From JAWLHU01 sp049324875 (GTDB taxonomy: Bacteria; Bacillota; Sulfobacillia; Symbiobacteriales; Symbiobacteriaceae): 64,000 bases of DNA. The translations under genes were made by a program, and so were the position numbers. The notes under the pieces are model-generated. The model was not told where the DNA came from. It did not search any database and saw nothing but the letters and a program-made list of their open reading frames with translations. The stretch's first letter is position 1, and every line of letters begins with the position of its first letter. Where the stretch lies: assembly GCA_049324875.1 (NCBI GenBank), contig JBMONC010000048.1, positions 1 through 64,000 of the forward strand, written 5' to 3'. This document shows, piece after piece, positions 42,089 to 49,788 of the stretch.

Positions 42089-42759
42089 ACCAGGAGCATC
42101 CCGACCAGCACCAGCCAGGTGCTGCCGCCCCTGCGGAGCACGTGGGGCAGCATCTCCGTCGCCCCGACGTAGAGGAAGGAGCCGGCGGCCACGCCCAGCA
42201 CCGCCCCGTGGGAGAGCAGGGCCAGTTTGGCCCAGAGCAGGGCGGTCCAGCCGCCCACCACGGTGGCCAGGCCGATGGCCAGCACCCCGAGGATCGCCAG
42301 GCGTGGCGAATCGCTGGCGGAGAGGATCACTGTGGCCAGGCTGAAGCCCTCGGGCAGTTTGTGCAGCATCATCGCCAGCAGGCCGATCCAGCCGAACTGC
42401 CCGCCCGCCTGGGCCGCCAGGCCCAGAGCGGCCCCCTCCACCAGGCTGTGAAGCAGCATGCCCGTGAAGACCGCCCAGGCCGACTCGACCCCCAGCGGCC
42501 GCCGGCGGGCTCCGCTCGGGGCGGCCAGACTCCGCAGCAGCAGGAACACGGCGAAGCCCAGGGCGACCGTCAGGGCGCCCCCCTTCTGGCCCACGGCGGC
42601 GGGGAGCATGCTCAGCAGGGCGCTGCCCAGCAGGAAGCCGGCGCCGACCGCCATCAGCCGGTCCATCTCCTCCTTCAGCTGCGCGCACCGCAGGGTGAAC
42701 CAGCCCCCCAGCAGATCGGCCGCGAGGGCGGCCAGCGAGATAAGCGTAACGGCGACCAT
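42073..42759 (-). CDS. ZIP-family metal transporter
   Basis: 228 residues with about eight helices. The metal-site helices carry HSLVEGAALG and HKLPEGFSLATV, the ZIP signature. The ATG at 42759 has GGGAGG eight bases upstream, better than the overlapping GTG at 42768. It follows the cadA-type ATPase by 54 bases in the same direction, so uptake (or cytosol-ward release) of zinc and related ions is co-regulated with export. Confidence 0.9.
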   Translation of the reverse strand: MVAVTLISLAALAADLLGGWFTLRCAQLKEEMDRLMAVGAGFLLGSALLSMLPAAVGQKGGALTVALGFAVFLLLRSLAAPSGARRRPLGVESAWAVFTGMLLHSLVEGAALGLAAQAGGQFGWIGLLAMMLHKLPEGFSLATVILSASDSPRLAILGVLAIGLATVVGGWTALLWAKLALLSHGAVLGVAAGSFLYVGATEMLPHVLRRGGSTWLVLVGMLLVYLLT

Positions 42760-42813
42760 CCCCAGCACCTCCCGACAGGGGGAGTATACGTGGGAGATGG
42801 CCGCCGCAGACGG

Positions 42814-44931
42814 TCACTCCTCGGGACGGAGCCGGAGCAGCCGCATCCCGTTCAGCGTCACCAGGATGGTGGCGCCCATGTCGGCCAGGATCGCCAGCCA
42901 GAGGGTAAGCCAGCCGGGGAAGACCGCCGCCACCGCCAGCAGCTTCAGCCCCAGCGCCAGGGCGATGTTCTGCTTGATCACCGCCATGGTCGCCCGGCTG
43001 AGCCGGATGGTGAAGGGCAGCTTGGTCAGGTCGTCGGCCATCAGGGCGATGTCCGCCGTCTCCAGCGCCACATCGGTGCCGGCGCCGCCCATGGCGATCC
43101 CCACCGTGGCCGCCGCCAGGGCCGGGGCGTCGTTTACCCCGTCGCCCACCATGGCGACCGCCCCGTGCCGGGCCGCCAGCTCACGGACCGCCTCCACCTT
43201 CTGGTGGGGCAGCAGCTCCGCCCGCACCTGATCGACCCCCACCTGTTGCCCGATGGCCCGGGCGGTGGCCCGGTTGTCCCCGGTCAGCATCACCGTCTGG
43301 GCGATGCCGGCCCGCTTCAGCTGCGCCAGCGCCCGGGCCGTGCTCTCCCGCGGGGTGTCGGCCACCGCCAGCACGCCCAGCAGCTCGGTTGCCGTGCCCA
43401 GCAGCATCACGGTGCGGCCCTGGCTCTGCCAGGTCTCCACCGGCCCCGCCGCCGGGGTCAGGTCCAGCTTCAGCTCCTCGGCGAAGAGCGCCGGGCTGCC
43501 CACATAGAGCAGCTCCCCGTCCACCACGGCCCGGGCGCCCCGCCCGACGATCGCCTCAAACCCCTCCGCCCGGGGCAGGGGCTGAGCAGCCGCCCGCACG
43601 ATCGCTCTGGCCAGCGGGTGCTCCGACCGGGCCTCCACCGCCGCCGCCAGTCGCAGCACACCCGCGGCGTCCAGCCCGGGGGTGAGCGGCTCCACGCCGG
43701 TCACCGCCGGCTGGCCGCGGGTCAGCGTCCCCGTCTTGTCAAAGGCGATGGTCTGGATCGAACCCGCCCGCTCCAGGTGGGCCCCGCCCTTGATCAGCAC
43801 CCCGTTGCGGGCGGCGGTGGCAATCGCCGAGACGATGGAGACCGGGGTGGAGACCACCAGGGCGCAGGGGCAGCCCACCACCAGCAGCGCAAGCCCCTCG
43901 TAGATCCAGTGGTTCCAGTCCCCCCCGAAGAAGAGGGGCGGCACCAGGATCACCAGGGCGGCCAGGAGCATGATCACCGGGGTGTAGACGGCGGCGAACC
44001 GCTCCACGAAGGTCTGGCTGGGCGCCCGCTGCGCCTGCGCCTCCTCCACCAGGTGGATCAGCTTCGCCAGGGTGGTGTCCTCCACCAGCCGGGTGACCCG
44101 GACCTCCAGGCCGCCGTGGCCGTTGACGGTGCCGGCGAAGACCTCATCCCCCGGCCCCTTCTCCACGGGCAGCGACTCGCCGGTGATGTTCGCCTGGTTG
44201 ACGGCGGAGCGGCCGGTCAGCACCACCCCGTCCATCGCCAGCTTCTCGCCCGGCCGGACCACCAGCGTCTCGCCCACCCGGACCTCCTCCACCGGGACCT
44301 CTACCTCTTCCAGCATCCGGATCACACGGGCGCTCTTCGGGGCGATCTCCATCAGGGAGCGGAGCGACTGGCGGGCCCGGTCCATGGTGTAGGACTCCAG
44401 GACCTCGCTGACGCCAAACAGCACAGCCACCACCGCCCCCTCGCCCCACTCCCCGATCAGGGCGGCGCCGGTGACGGCGACGGTCATCAGCACGTTCATG
44501 TCAAACTGGAGCCGGAACAGATTCCGGACGCCCTTGCGGAAGGTGGCCCAGCCGCCCACCAGGATGGCGAGGGCAAAGAGAGCGGTGGCAGCCGGCTCGG
44601 GCGCCAGCCGCTCCGCCGCCTCGGCGGCCAGGGTGAAGAGGAGCGCAGCGGCGGTGGGGATCACCGCCGGGTTGGCCCGCCAGTACGGCTGGGGCGGGGC
44701 CGGCGTCTCCCGCTCGGCCCGGATCTGGATGTTGTGGGACCTGCCGGTCTCCGCCACCTGCTCCCGGGAGACGTTCCCCTCCACGGTCAGCTTGGCGGCA
44801 GCAAAGTTCAGCTCTGCCCTGGTGACCCCAGGGATGCGGCTCACGTCCTGCTCGAACTTGGCCGCACAGTCGGTTCAGGTCAGGCCGGTCAGCCGGAAGA
44901 CCTGCTTGTTGGCAGCAGCGGTGGCGCTCAC
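42814..44931 (-). CDS. cadA: Cd/Zn/Pb-exporting P-type ATPase with a predicted selenocysteine in its metal-binding motif
   Basis: 705 residues when the in-frame TGA at 44875-44877 is read through as residue 19. The N-terminal HMA domain reads QVFRLTGLT-UGA-TDCAAKFEQ, where relatives have GLxCxxCAAKFE. After it come the transmembrane CPC (GCPCALVVS), phosphorylation site DKTGTLT, SEHPLARA and GDGVNDAPAL. GTG at 44931 overlaps the regulator's stop (GTGA) and has GGGAGG ten bases upstream. Both sides of the TGA are conserved domain sequence. A SECIS-like hairpin follows. Alternatives are a sequencing error or a shortened protein starting at 44844. Confidence 0.88.
44834..44877 (-). promoter_or_regulatory. 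Candidate Sec codon and SECIS of cadA
   Basis: UGA at 44875-44877 is followed by the stem TGCGGC / GCCGCA enclosing a small internal loop and a second stem GTTC / GGAC with the loop GAGCA. The loop begins 21 bases after UGA and its first base is G, as the general bacterial SECIS model requires. Coding constraint could by chance give such a hairpin. Confidence 0.6.
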
Positions 44932-45305
44932 TCGGGCCGCACCTCCCGGGCGTGGGCCAGCGCCTGCGCGAGGATGGTGGCCACGTGATGATCATCCAGG
45001 GAGTAGAAGACCAGCTTCCCTTCCTTCCGGTGCTTTGCCAGCCCCATGTTCCGGAGCAGCCGCAGGTGGTGGGAGGCGGTGGCGACGCTGGTCCCGGTCA
45101 GGTGGGCCACGTCGCAGACACAGAGCTCCTCCCTGGTCAGCGCCAGGGCAATCTTGACCCGGGTCTCGTCCGCCAGCGCCTTGAAGAGCTGGGCCAGCCG
45201 CTCGGTGCCGGCCACCTCCGCCCTCAGCCGCTCCACCTTCTCCGCATCGTAGCAGAATATCTCGCAGGTATCGTGCTCAAGGGGGCGCGTCTTGACAGGC
45301 GCCAA
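44928..45305 (-). CDS. ArsR/SmtB-family metal sensor repressor (CadC-like)
   Basis: 125 residues. N-terminal cysteines (DTCEIFCYD) and ELCVCDVAHL in the winged helix match the alpha3N-type site of CadC, which senses Cd, Pb or Zn. The recognition helix is SVATASHHLRLLRNMGL. The TTG start at 45305 has GAGGAGG seven bases upstream. It overlaps the ATPase gene start by four bases and has an operator overlapping its own promoter, so it is the repressor of this export operon. Confidence 0.93.
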   Translation of the reverse strand: MAPVKTRPLEHDTCEIFCYDAEKVERLRAEVAGTERLAQLFKALADETRVKIALALTREELCVCDVAHLTGTSVATASHHLRLLRNMGLAKHRKEGKLVFYSLDDHHVATILAQALAHAREVRPE

Positions 45306-45324
45306 GTGAAAGCCTCCTCATTTA

Positions 45325-45371
45325 GATACTCGTTTGAGTATCATTATAAGCGGCTGCCGCCCGTTTGTCAC
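45325..45371 (-). promoter_or_regulatory. Promoter and operator of the cad operon
   Basis: On the minus strand GTGACA (45366-45371) and TATAAT (45343-45348) are spaced by 17 bases. Directly after lies the perfect inverted repeat GATACTC-GTTT-GAGTATC (45325-45342), covering the transcription start, as for ArsR/SmtB repressors. Confidence 0.88.
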
Positions 45372-45410
45372 CATAGATTCCGCCCAGACCGATCAAACCA
45401 GCTAAACAGA

Positions 45411-45442
45411 GAGGACGAGCCCGCCGCGGCCGGCCCGTCCTC
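45411..45442 (-). terminator. Terminator of the arsA operon
   Basis: The stem GAGGACG / CGTCCTC, extended by GCC/GGC after one mismatch, lies after the SH3b remnant; on the minus strand TCTGTTT follows. Confidence 0.6.
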
Positions 45443-45452
45443 GTTGCGATCC

Positions 45453-45640
45453 CTACTTCAGCCACCCCACGAAGCCGGAACCGTTCATGCGGGGCGAGTG
45501 TCAGTCACCGTGCCGTCGGGCACGCAGGTGTCCACGGGGGCGGAGAGTTGGTAGCCGGCACGCAGGTTGAGGCAGTCGCCGGCCCGCTCCGCCTGGGCCG
45601 GCGCCTCCCCCGCTGGGAGGCTCTGCGGCTTCGCCCGTCC
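45453..45640 (-). pseudogene. Decayed SH3b-domain fragment
   Basis: On the minus strand one frame reads GDCLNLRAGYQLSAPV and on to TCVPDGTV before a TGA at 45485-45487. The next frame then gives NGSGFVGWLK and TAG at 45453. Joined, they match the SH3b C-termini of the lipoproteins at 19528 and 23490 (DCVNLRA...TCLPDG...GWV). No start codon is present. It is probably the remnant of a third family member, lying between the arsA operon and its terminator. Confidence 0.6.
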
Positions 45641-45644
45641 CCTG

Positions 45645-45866
45645 CTACTCCAGCGGGATCGGCTTCGACCCCTCCGCCCCCTCCTGCCGCTGCTCCTCCT
45701 GCTCCAGCCGCTCCAGGGCGTGCTCCACCAGCACCTTCACCCCCAGCAGCGACTCCCGCCTGGCGTTGCGGAAGTGGGCCATGGCCTCCTTCGGCGCCTG
45801 GGGGAGCAGCGCTCCCCGCATATCCAGCAGCAGATCGATCACATGGTGCAGACGCTCCCGGTTCAT
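45645..45866 (-). CDS. Small helical protein co-translated with ArsA-type ATPase
   Basis: 73 residues, not recognised. Mostly helical (HHVIDLLLDMRGALLPQ; VLVEHALERLEQEEQRQEG), with no cysteines or membrane helix. Its ATG overlaps the TGA of the ArsA gene (ATGA), implying translational coupling. It may be a subunit or adaptor of the ATPase. Confidence 0.65.
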   Translation of the reverse strand: MNRERLHHVIDLLLDMRGALLPQAPKEAMAHFRNARRESLLGVKVLVEHALERLEQEEQRQEGAEGSKPIPLE

Positions 45867-47074
45867 GCTTCCGCCTCCTCTTCCGCCATCGCCGTCTCGG
45901 TCACGCTGCGCTCACCGAACCGGATCGCCAGCCGGTCCTCGGTGAACCGGGCGCCCAGGATGGGCCGGCCCGTCAGCATCCGGGGCAGGACCACCTTCCG
46001 CTTGTACCAGCCCACCGAGACGGTCAGCTCATCGCCCCGCTGGGTCAGGTTGATCTGCTCCTTCGGCACGAAGGGGACCGCCAGCTCAAACAGGTAGCCC
46101 CCGCCCTCGGGTCGCAGCTCCTCCACCTGGCCGGTATAGAGGATCCCGGCGGGGTCGCGCTCCCCGAAGGCCGCCTCCGCCACCCGCTCCAGCATCGGCA
46201 GCCCCACCACCTCGGTCTCCATCAGCGGGATCCGGAAGATCGGCAGCGGGTTGAAGGAGGCCTCGATCTCCTCGTTATGCTTCGCCTGCACCTCCCGCCA
46301 GCGGGCGAGGTAGGACTCCTCCGCCTCCGGCGGCAGCACCCGGTTGATCACCACCGCATCGGTGTTGAAGCCGAAGAGGTTCAGGTAGGTGAAGGAGCGG
46401 CGGGCCTCGGCGATCACCATCTTCTCAGGGTTGACCACCAGCCGCATCGAGGTGGTCCCGTGGTCCAGCAGGATCCGGTGCATGTCGGCCAGCTCGTACA
46501 TCAGCCGCTCCATCGAGTCCATCACCTGGTCGGAGGGCAGCTCCAGGCCGTGCATCGCCATCCGGGCGATGGGCCGGGCCACCTTCACCACCTTCTTCTT
46601 CATCGGGAAGATCTTCTCGATCCACCAGCGCAGGGCGCTGGGGTAGTTGAGCATCCGCAGCGTCTCGCCGGTGGGGGCGCAGTCGACGATCAGGGCGTCG
46701 TACCTGCCGCTCAGCACGTGCTTGCGGATCTGCAGCAGCGAGAAGAGCTCCTCCATGCCCGGGAAGACCAGCAGCTCTTCGGTGGAGATCGACTCCACCT
46801 TCGCCCAGGCCATCAGCCCGGCCAGCCAGCGCTGGATGTCGCCCCAGTTCCGCTCCGCCTCCCGGAGGGAGTCGATCTCCTGGCCCCAGAGGTTCCCCGC
46901 CACCGGGACCGGATCGGGCCCCAGCGGCTGGTCGAGGGAGTCGGCCAGAGAGTGGGCCGCATCGGTGGACATGATCAGGGTCTTGTAGCCCAGCTTCGCC
47001 AGGCGGGTCGCCGTGGCCGCCGCCACGCTGGTCTTTCCCACCCCGCCCTTGCCGGTATAGACGATCACACGCAT
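45863..47074 (-). CDS. ArsA/Get3-family ATPase
   Basis: 403 residues. Deviant Walker A YTGKGGVGKTSVAAATA, switch I STDAAHSLADSL, switch II VDCAPTGETLRML and a C-terminal small beta domain (HSP20/ArsA_HSP20-like, about 315-395). This single-ATPase-domain form is related to tail-anchored-protein chaperones as much as to arsenite pumps; the metal-binding cysteines of ArsA are not evident and no arsB is nearby. The ATG at 47074 follows GAGGTG by six bases. It is preceded by a MarR-type operator shared with the marR gene. Confidence 0.88.
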   Translation of the reverse strand: MRVIVYTGKGGVGKTSVAAATATRLAKLGYKTLIMSTDAAHSLADSLDQPLGPDPVPVAGNLWGQEIDSLREAERNWGDIQRWLAGLMAWAKVESISTEELLVFPGMEELFSLLQIRKHVLSGRYDALIVDCAPTGETLRMLNYPSALRWWIEKIFPMKKKVVKVARPIARMAMHGLELPSDQVMDSMERLMYELADMHRILLDHGTTSMRLVVNPEKMVIAEARRSFTYLNLFGFNTDAVVINRVLPPEAEESYLARWREVQAKHNEEIEASFNPLPIFRIPLMETEVVGLPMLERVAEAAFGERDPAGILYTGQVEELRPEGGGYLFELAVPFVPKEQINLTQRGDELTVSVGWYKRKVVLPRMLTGRPILGARFTEDRLAIRFGERSVTETAMAEEEAEA

Positions 47075-47088
47075 GCAGGTCACCTCGT

Positions 47089-47117
47089 TTACTACGACTT
47101 CGAAGTATTGGCTTCAA
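47089..47117 (-). promoter_or_regulatory. arsA promoter containing a MarR-type operator
   Basis: TTGAAG (47112-47117) and TAGTAA (47089-47094) are 17 bases apart on the minus strand. The operator ACTACGACTTCGAAGT (47091-47106) overlaps the -10 and fills most of the spacer. Predicted start is close to the GTG at 47083, so the message may be nearly leaderless or the true start slightly different. Confidence 0.65.
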
Positions 47118-47119
47118 GG

Positions 47120-47146
47120 ATGCGCAGGCGGGAGAGGCCTGCGCAT
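47120..47146 (-). terminator. Terminator of the marR gene
   Basis: A ten-bp perfect stem ATGCGCAGGC / GCCTGCGCAT lies three bases after the marR stop codon. Confidence 0.65.
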
Positions 47147-47148
47147 GC

Positions 47149-47631
47149 TCAGTTATCCAGCGGGATCCGCCGGGGCCGGGAGGTGGCCTCCCGGGCGGAC
47201 GGCGCCGCCGGTCGCTCCTCCTGGAAGGCGCGGAGCACCTTCTGGACCAGGGTCATGAGGATCGAGAGCTCCTCGGGGGTCAGGGCGGTGGTCACCCGCT
47301 CCAGCAGGGCGTCGATCTGCCCCTGGACCTTCACGGCCAGGGCCCGCCCCTCCTCGGTCAGCCGGTTGACGATCACCCGGCGGTCCTCCTCGGAGCGCTG
47401 CCGCTCGATCAGCCGCCGCTTCGTCAGCCGGGCGCCGATCCCGGTGGCGGTGGAGAGCGGCACGTTCAGATCCTCCGCCAGCTCGGTCATGGTCGCCTCG
47501 CCCCGCCGATGGAGCATCAGCAGGGCCAGCAGGTCGGTCTTGGGCAGCTCCCGGTCCAGCTCCAGCAGGTCGGGCGGGAGCAGCGGCAGCCGTAGCTGTC
47601 CGGAGAGGATCATCTCAACCAGCTGCTGCAT
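47149..47631 (-). CDS. MarR-family transcriptional regulator
   Basis: 160 residues. The winged helix is typical (TMTELAEDLNVPLSTATGIG, then RRLIERQRSEEDRRVIVNRLTEEG). GGGGAGGG lies five bases before the ATG. Two related palindromes occur in its own promoter and one more in front of the arsA-type gene, so it probably represses both. The ligand is unknown. Confidence 0.93.
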   Translation of the reverse strand: MQQLVEMILSGQLRLPLLPPDLLELDRELPKTDLLALLMLHRRGEATMTELAEDLNVPLSTATGIGARLTKRRLIERQRSEEDRRVIVNRLTEEGRALAVKVQGQIDALLERVTTALTPEELSILMTLVQKVLRAFQEERPAAPSAREATSRPRRIPLDN

Positions 47632-47654
47632 GCCATCCCTCCCCGACGGGTAAA

Positions 47655-47713
47655 ACTACGAGTTCGAAGTATCTTGACATCCTTAGAATACTACGCTCTC
47701 GTAGTGTTGTCAA
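47655..47713 (-). promoter_or_regulatory. marR promoter with two operators
   Basis: TTGACA (47708-47713) and TATTCT (47685-47690) are separated by 17 bases. Operator ACTACGCTCTCGTAGT (47690-47705) lies in the spacer, and ACTACGAGTTCGAAGT (47655-47670) lies just downstream of the start site. Confidence 0.82.
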
Positions 47714-47720
47714 CAGGCAA

Positions 47721-48230
47721 CTAGCCTGCCAGCATCCCCACCAGGACCGCTGCGAGCATCAGCGGGGCGGTGGGAAGCTTATACAGCCTGCCCGCCACCA
47801 CCACGCCCGTGATCAGCAGCCCCAGCCCGTGGAGCCCGCCGCCGGCGGTCAGGAGGATCCGCCCGGCCAGGTAGAGCACGATCACCGTCACCAGCGGCCC
47901 CACCGCCTCCAGCCCGGCCTTCACCGGCGGGAGCCGGAACCAGGCGGGCGGGACCCGGGCAATCAGGAAGACCGCCCCCAGGCTGACCAGGATCAGCGCC
48001 AGGGTGGCCGCCACGGCGCTGCCGAGGCCGCCCGCCGCCATGCCGATCGCCGTGGTGAAGGCGGCCAGCGGTCCGGGGGTGGACTGGCCCAGCGCCACCG
48101 CCACCGCGAACTCCTCCGCCGAGATCACCCCGGTCTGCACCAGCTCCCGCTCCAGACCGGCCATCAGGGTGGTGCCCCCGCCAAAGGAGAGCGCCGTCAG
48201 CCCCACCACCAGGAGGAAAAAGCGCAGCAT
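47721..48230 (-). CDS. Chromate transporter family protein, second half
   Basis: 169 residues and five or six helices. LSFGGGTTLMAGLERELV and ALGQSTPGPLAAFTTAIG are CHR-family signatures. It begins two bases after the first half-gene (48232-48774) ends. Paired short CHR proteins work as heterodimers to export chromate or other anions. Confidence 0.88.
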   Translation of the reverse strand: MLRFFLLVVGLTALSFGGGTTLMAGLERELVQTGVISAEEFAVAVALGQSTPGPLAAFTTAIGMAAGGLGSAVAATLALILVSLGAVFLIARVPPAWFRLPPVKAGLEAVGPLVTVIVLYLAGRILLTAGGGLHGLGLLITGVVVAGRLYKLPTAPLMLAAVLVGMLAG

Positions 48231-48231
48231 C

Positions 48232-48774
48232 TCAGAGCCCCTCCTTCCGGGTCAGGAGCAGCGACCGGGCCGCCCCCGCCGCCGCCCCGCCCACCAGCAG
48301 CAGGAGCGGGTGGACGCCCAGGATGATCAGCAGGAGCATCGCCAGCCCCAGCAGCCGGGGCCAGGCCGCCCGCCACTTCCGCAGCCCCTCCAGCCCCGCG
48401 GCAATCAAAAGACCGGCGGTACCGTAGACCGCACCCAGAAGCGCCCCGTCCGTCCGCTCCCCGACCCACGGGATGCGGGCGAGCATCGGCAGCAGGAGCA
48501 CCAGCAGGCTGGTCGGCAGCAGCAGCCCCACCTGCCCGATGAAGGCCCCCGGCAGCCCTCCCACCCGGGCGCAGACGGCGCCCCACAGGTTGAGGAAGGA
48601 GGGACCGGGAAGAAAGACCGAGAGCGCATAGAGCCCGTCCACCTCCTCGCCGGTCAGCCACTCCAGCTCCTGAGCCTTCCGGCGGATGGCCACATAGAAC
48701 GGGGAGACCCCGCCGAAGATGGTGGAGCCGAACCAGAGACCCAGTGCGAAGAGCTGCCAGTACTTCCGCATCAT
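48232..48774 (-). CDS. Chromate transporter family protein, first half
   Basis: 180 residues and five or six helices. FGSTIFGGVSPFYVAIRRKA and ALSVFLPGPSFLNLWGAV match the N-terminal CHR domain. Tandem with the second half in the same operon. The start is ATG 48774 or the ATG one codon later; GGGGGAA is the likely ribosome binding site. It is divergent from a LysR regulator that probably controls it. Confidence 0.88.
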   Translation of the reverse strand: MMRKYWQLFALGLWFGSTIFGGVSPFYVAIRRKAQELEWLTGEEVDGLYALSVFLPGPSFLNLWGAVCARVGGLPGAFIGQVGLLLPTSLLVLLLPMLARIPWVGERTDGALLGAVYGTAGLLIAAGLEGLRKWRAAWPRLLGLAMLLLIILGVHPLLLLVGGAAAGAARSLLLTRKEGL

Positions 48775-48821
48775 AAAATTCCCCCGTTACCATCAAACCA
48801 CGTAGGGACCAGCGGGGGAAG

Positions 48822-48834
48822 TGACGAAGCGTCA
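48822..48834. promoter_or_regulatory. LysR-type operator between chr and lysR genes
   Basis: TGACGAAGCGTCA is a 5-3-5 inverted repeat in the 90-base divergent region, next to TATAAA (48841-48846), which may be the lysR -10 box. Confidence 0.55.
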
Positions 48835-48864
48835 TAGGGGTATAAAAGCGGGAGGGACGGATCG

Positions 48865-49740
48865 TTGCTCAATCTTCTGGAGAGCTTCTGCGTCGTCGTG
48901 GAGATGGGGAGCCTGAACAAGGCTGCCGAGGCGCTGCACCTGACACAGCCGGCCATCACCCGCCAGATCAAGGCGCTGGAGGCGCAGCTCGGGGCGGTCC
49001 TGCTGACCCGCACCCCGCACGGGGTGGAGCTGACCCCCGCCGGCCAGGCGGTGCTGCCCCATGCCCGCGCGGCGGTGGCCGCCGTGACCGCCTGCCGCCA
49101 CGCGGCGTCCGAAGCCGCCGGGGCGGGACCTGAGCGACTGCGGATCGGGGCGGGGATGATGCTCACCCTCTACACGCTGCCCCCCGTCATCACCGCCTTC
49201 AGGGAGGCCTACCCCTCCATCCCCGTGGAGCTGATTCCGGGCCACCGCCGGGATGTGCTCTCCCAGCTGCTGGACTACCGGGTCGATGTCGCCTTCATCT
49301 CGTCGGACATCACGGTGTCCGAGGCCAAGGCGATCAAGCTCTTCTCCGACCCGATGCTGCTGGTCGCCCCCCCACAGCCCGAACCCCCAGGCTCCCTTGC
49401 CGACCTGCAGGGGAAGAACCTGCTGGTGCTCCAGCCCCAGGCCGGCCTGCGGGGCGAGGTGGAGCGGGCGCTCCAGGAGCACGGGGTCTCCTGCCGGCTG
49501 GTGGAGCACCCCACCGTGGAGACGATCAAGACCGCCGTGCAGCTGCAGATGGGGGTGACCATCCTGCCCGCCTCGGCGGTCCGGGAGGAGGTCCGGGCCG
49601 GCCGCCTGACCGCCCGGCCGATTGCGGACTGGCCCGAGTCGACCCGGACCGTCCGGGCCTTCGTGCGGGCGGAGGGGACGCTGCCCGAGCCCGTCCGGAC
49701 CTTCATCCATCTGGTGAAGGAGCACTACAGGGAGAGCTAA
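48865..49740 (+). CDS. LysR-family transcriptional regulator
   Basis: 291 residues. The N-terminal helix-turn-helix (SLNKAAEALHLTQPAITRQI) and a LysR substrate-binding domain (90-290) are clear. The TTG start at 48865 has GGGAGGG eight bases upstream. Divergent layout with the chromate-transporter pair suggests it controls that operon. The co-inducer is unknown. Confidence 0.92.
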   Translation: MLNLLESFCVVVEMGSLNKAAEALHLTQPAITRQIKALEAQLGAVLLTRTPHGVELTPAGQAVLPHARAAVAAVTACRHAASEAAGAGPERLRIGAGMMLTLYTLPPVITAFREAYPSIPVELIPGHRRDVLSQLLDYRVDVAFISSDITVSEAKAIKLFSDPMLLVAPPQPEPPGSLADLQGKNLLVLQPQAGLRGEVERALQEHGVSCRLVEHPTVETIKTAVQLQMGVTILPASAVREEVRAGRLTARPIADWPESTRTVRAFVRAEGTLPEPVRTFIHLVKEHYRES

Positions 49741-49745
49741 AAGCC

Positions 49746-49778
49746 AGGACCGATCCGCCGCGGCGGATCGGTCCTCTT
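49746..49778 (+). terminator. Terminator of lysR gene
   Basis: A perfect 30-base palindrome (AGGACCGATCCGCC and its complement) is followed by CTTCAT, five bases after the stop codon. Confidence 0.8.
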
Positions 49779-49788
49779 CATGGGCGGA

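Noticed and set aside
45863..47074. Arsenic resistance operon
   Set aside because: No arsB, arsC or arsenite-specific cysteines; the ATPase is of the single-domain Get3-like kind.
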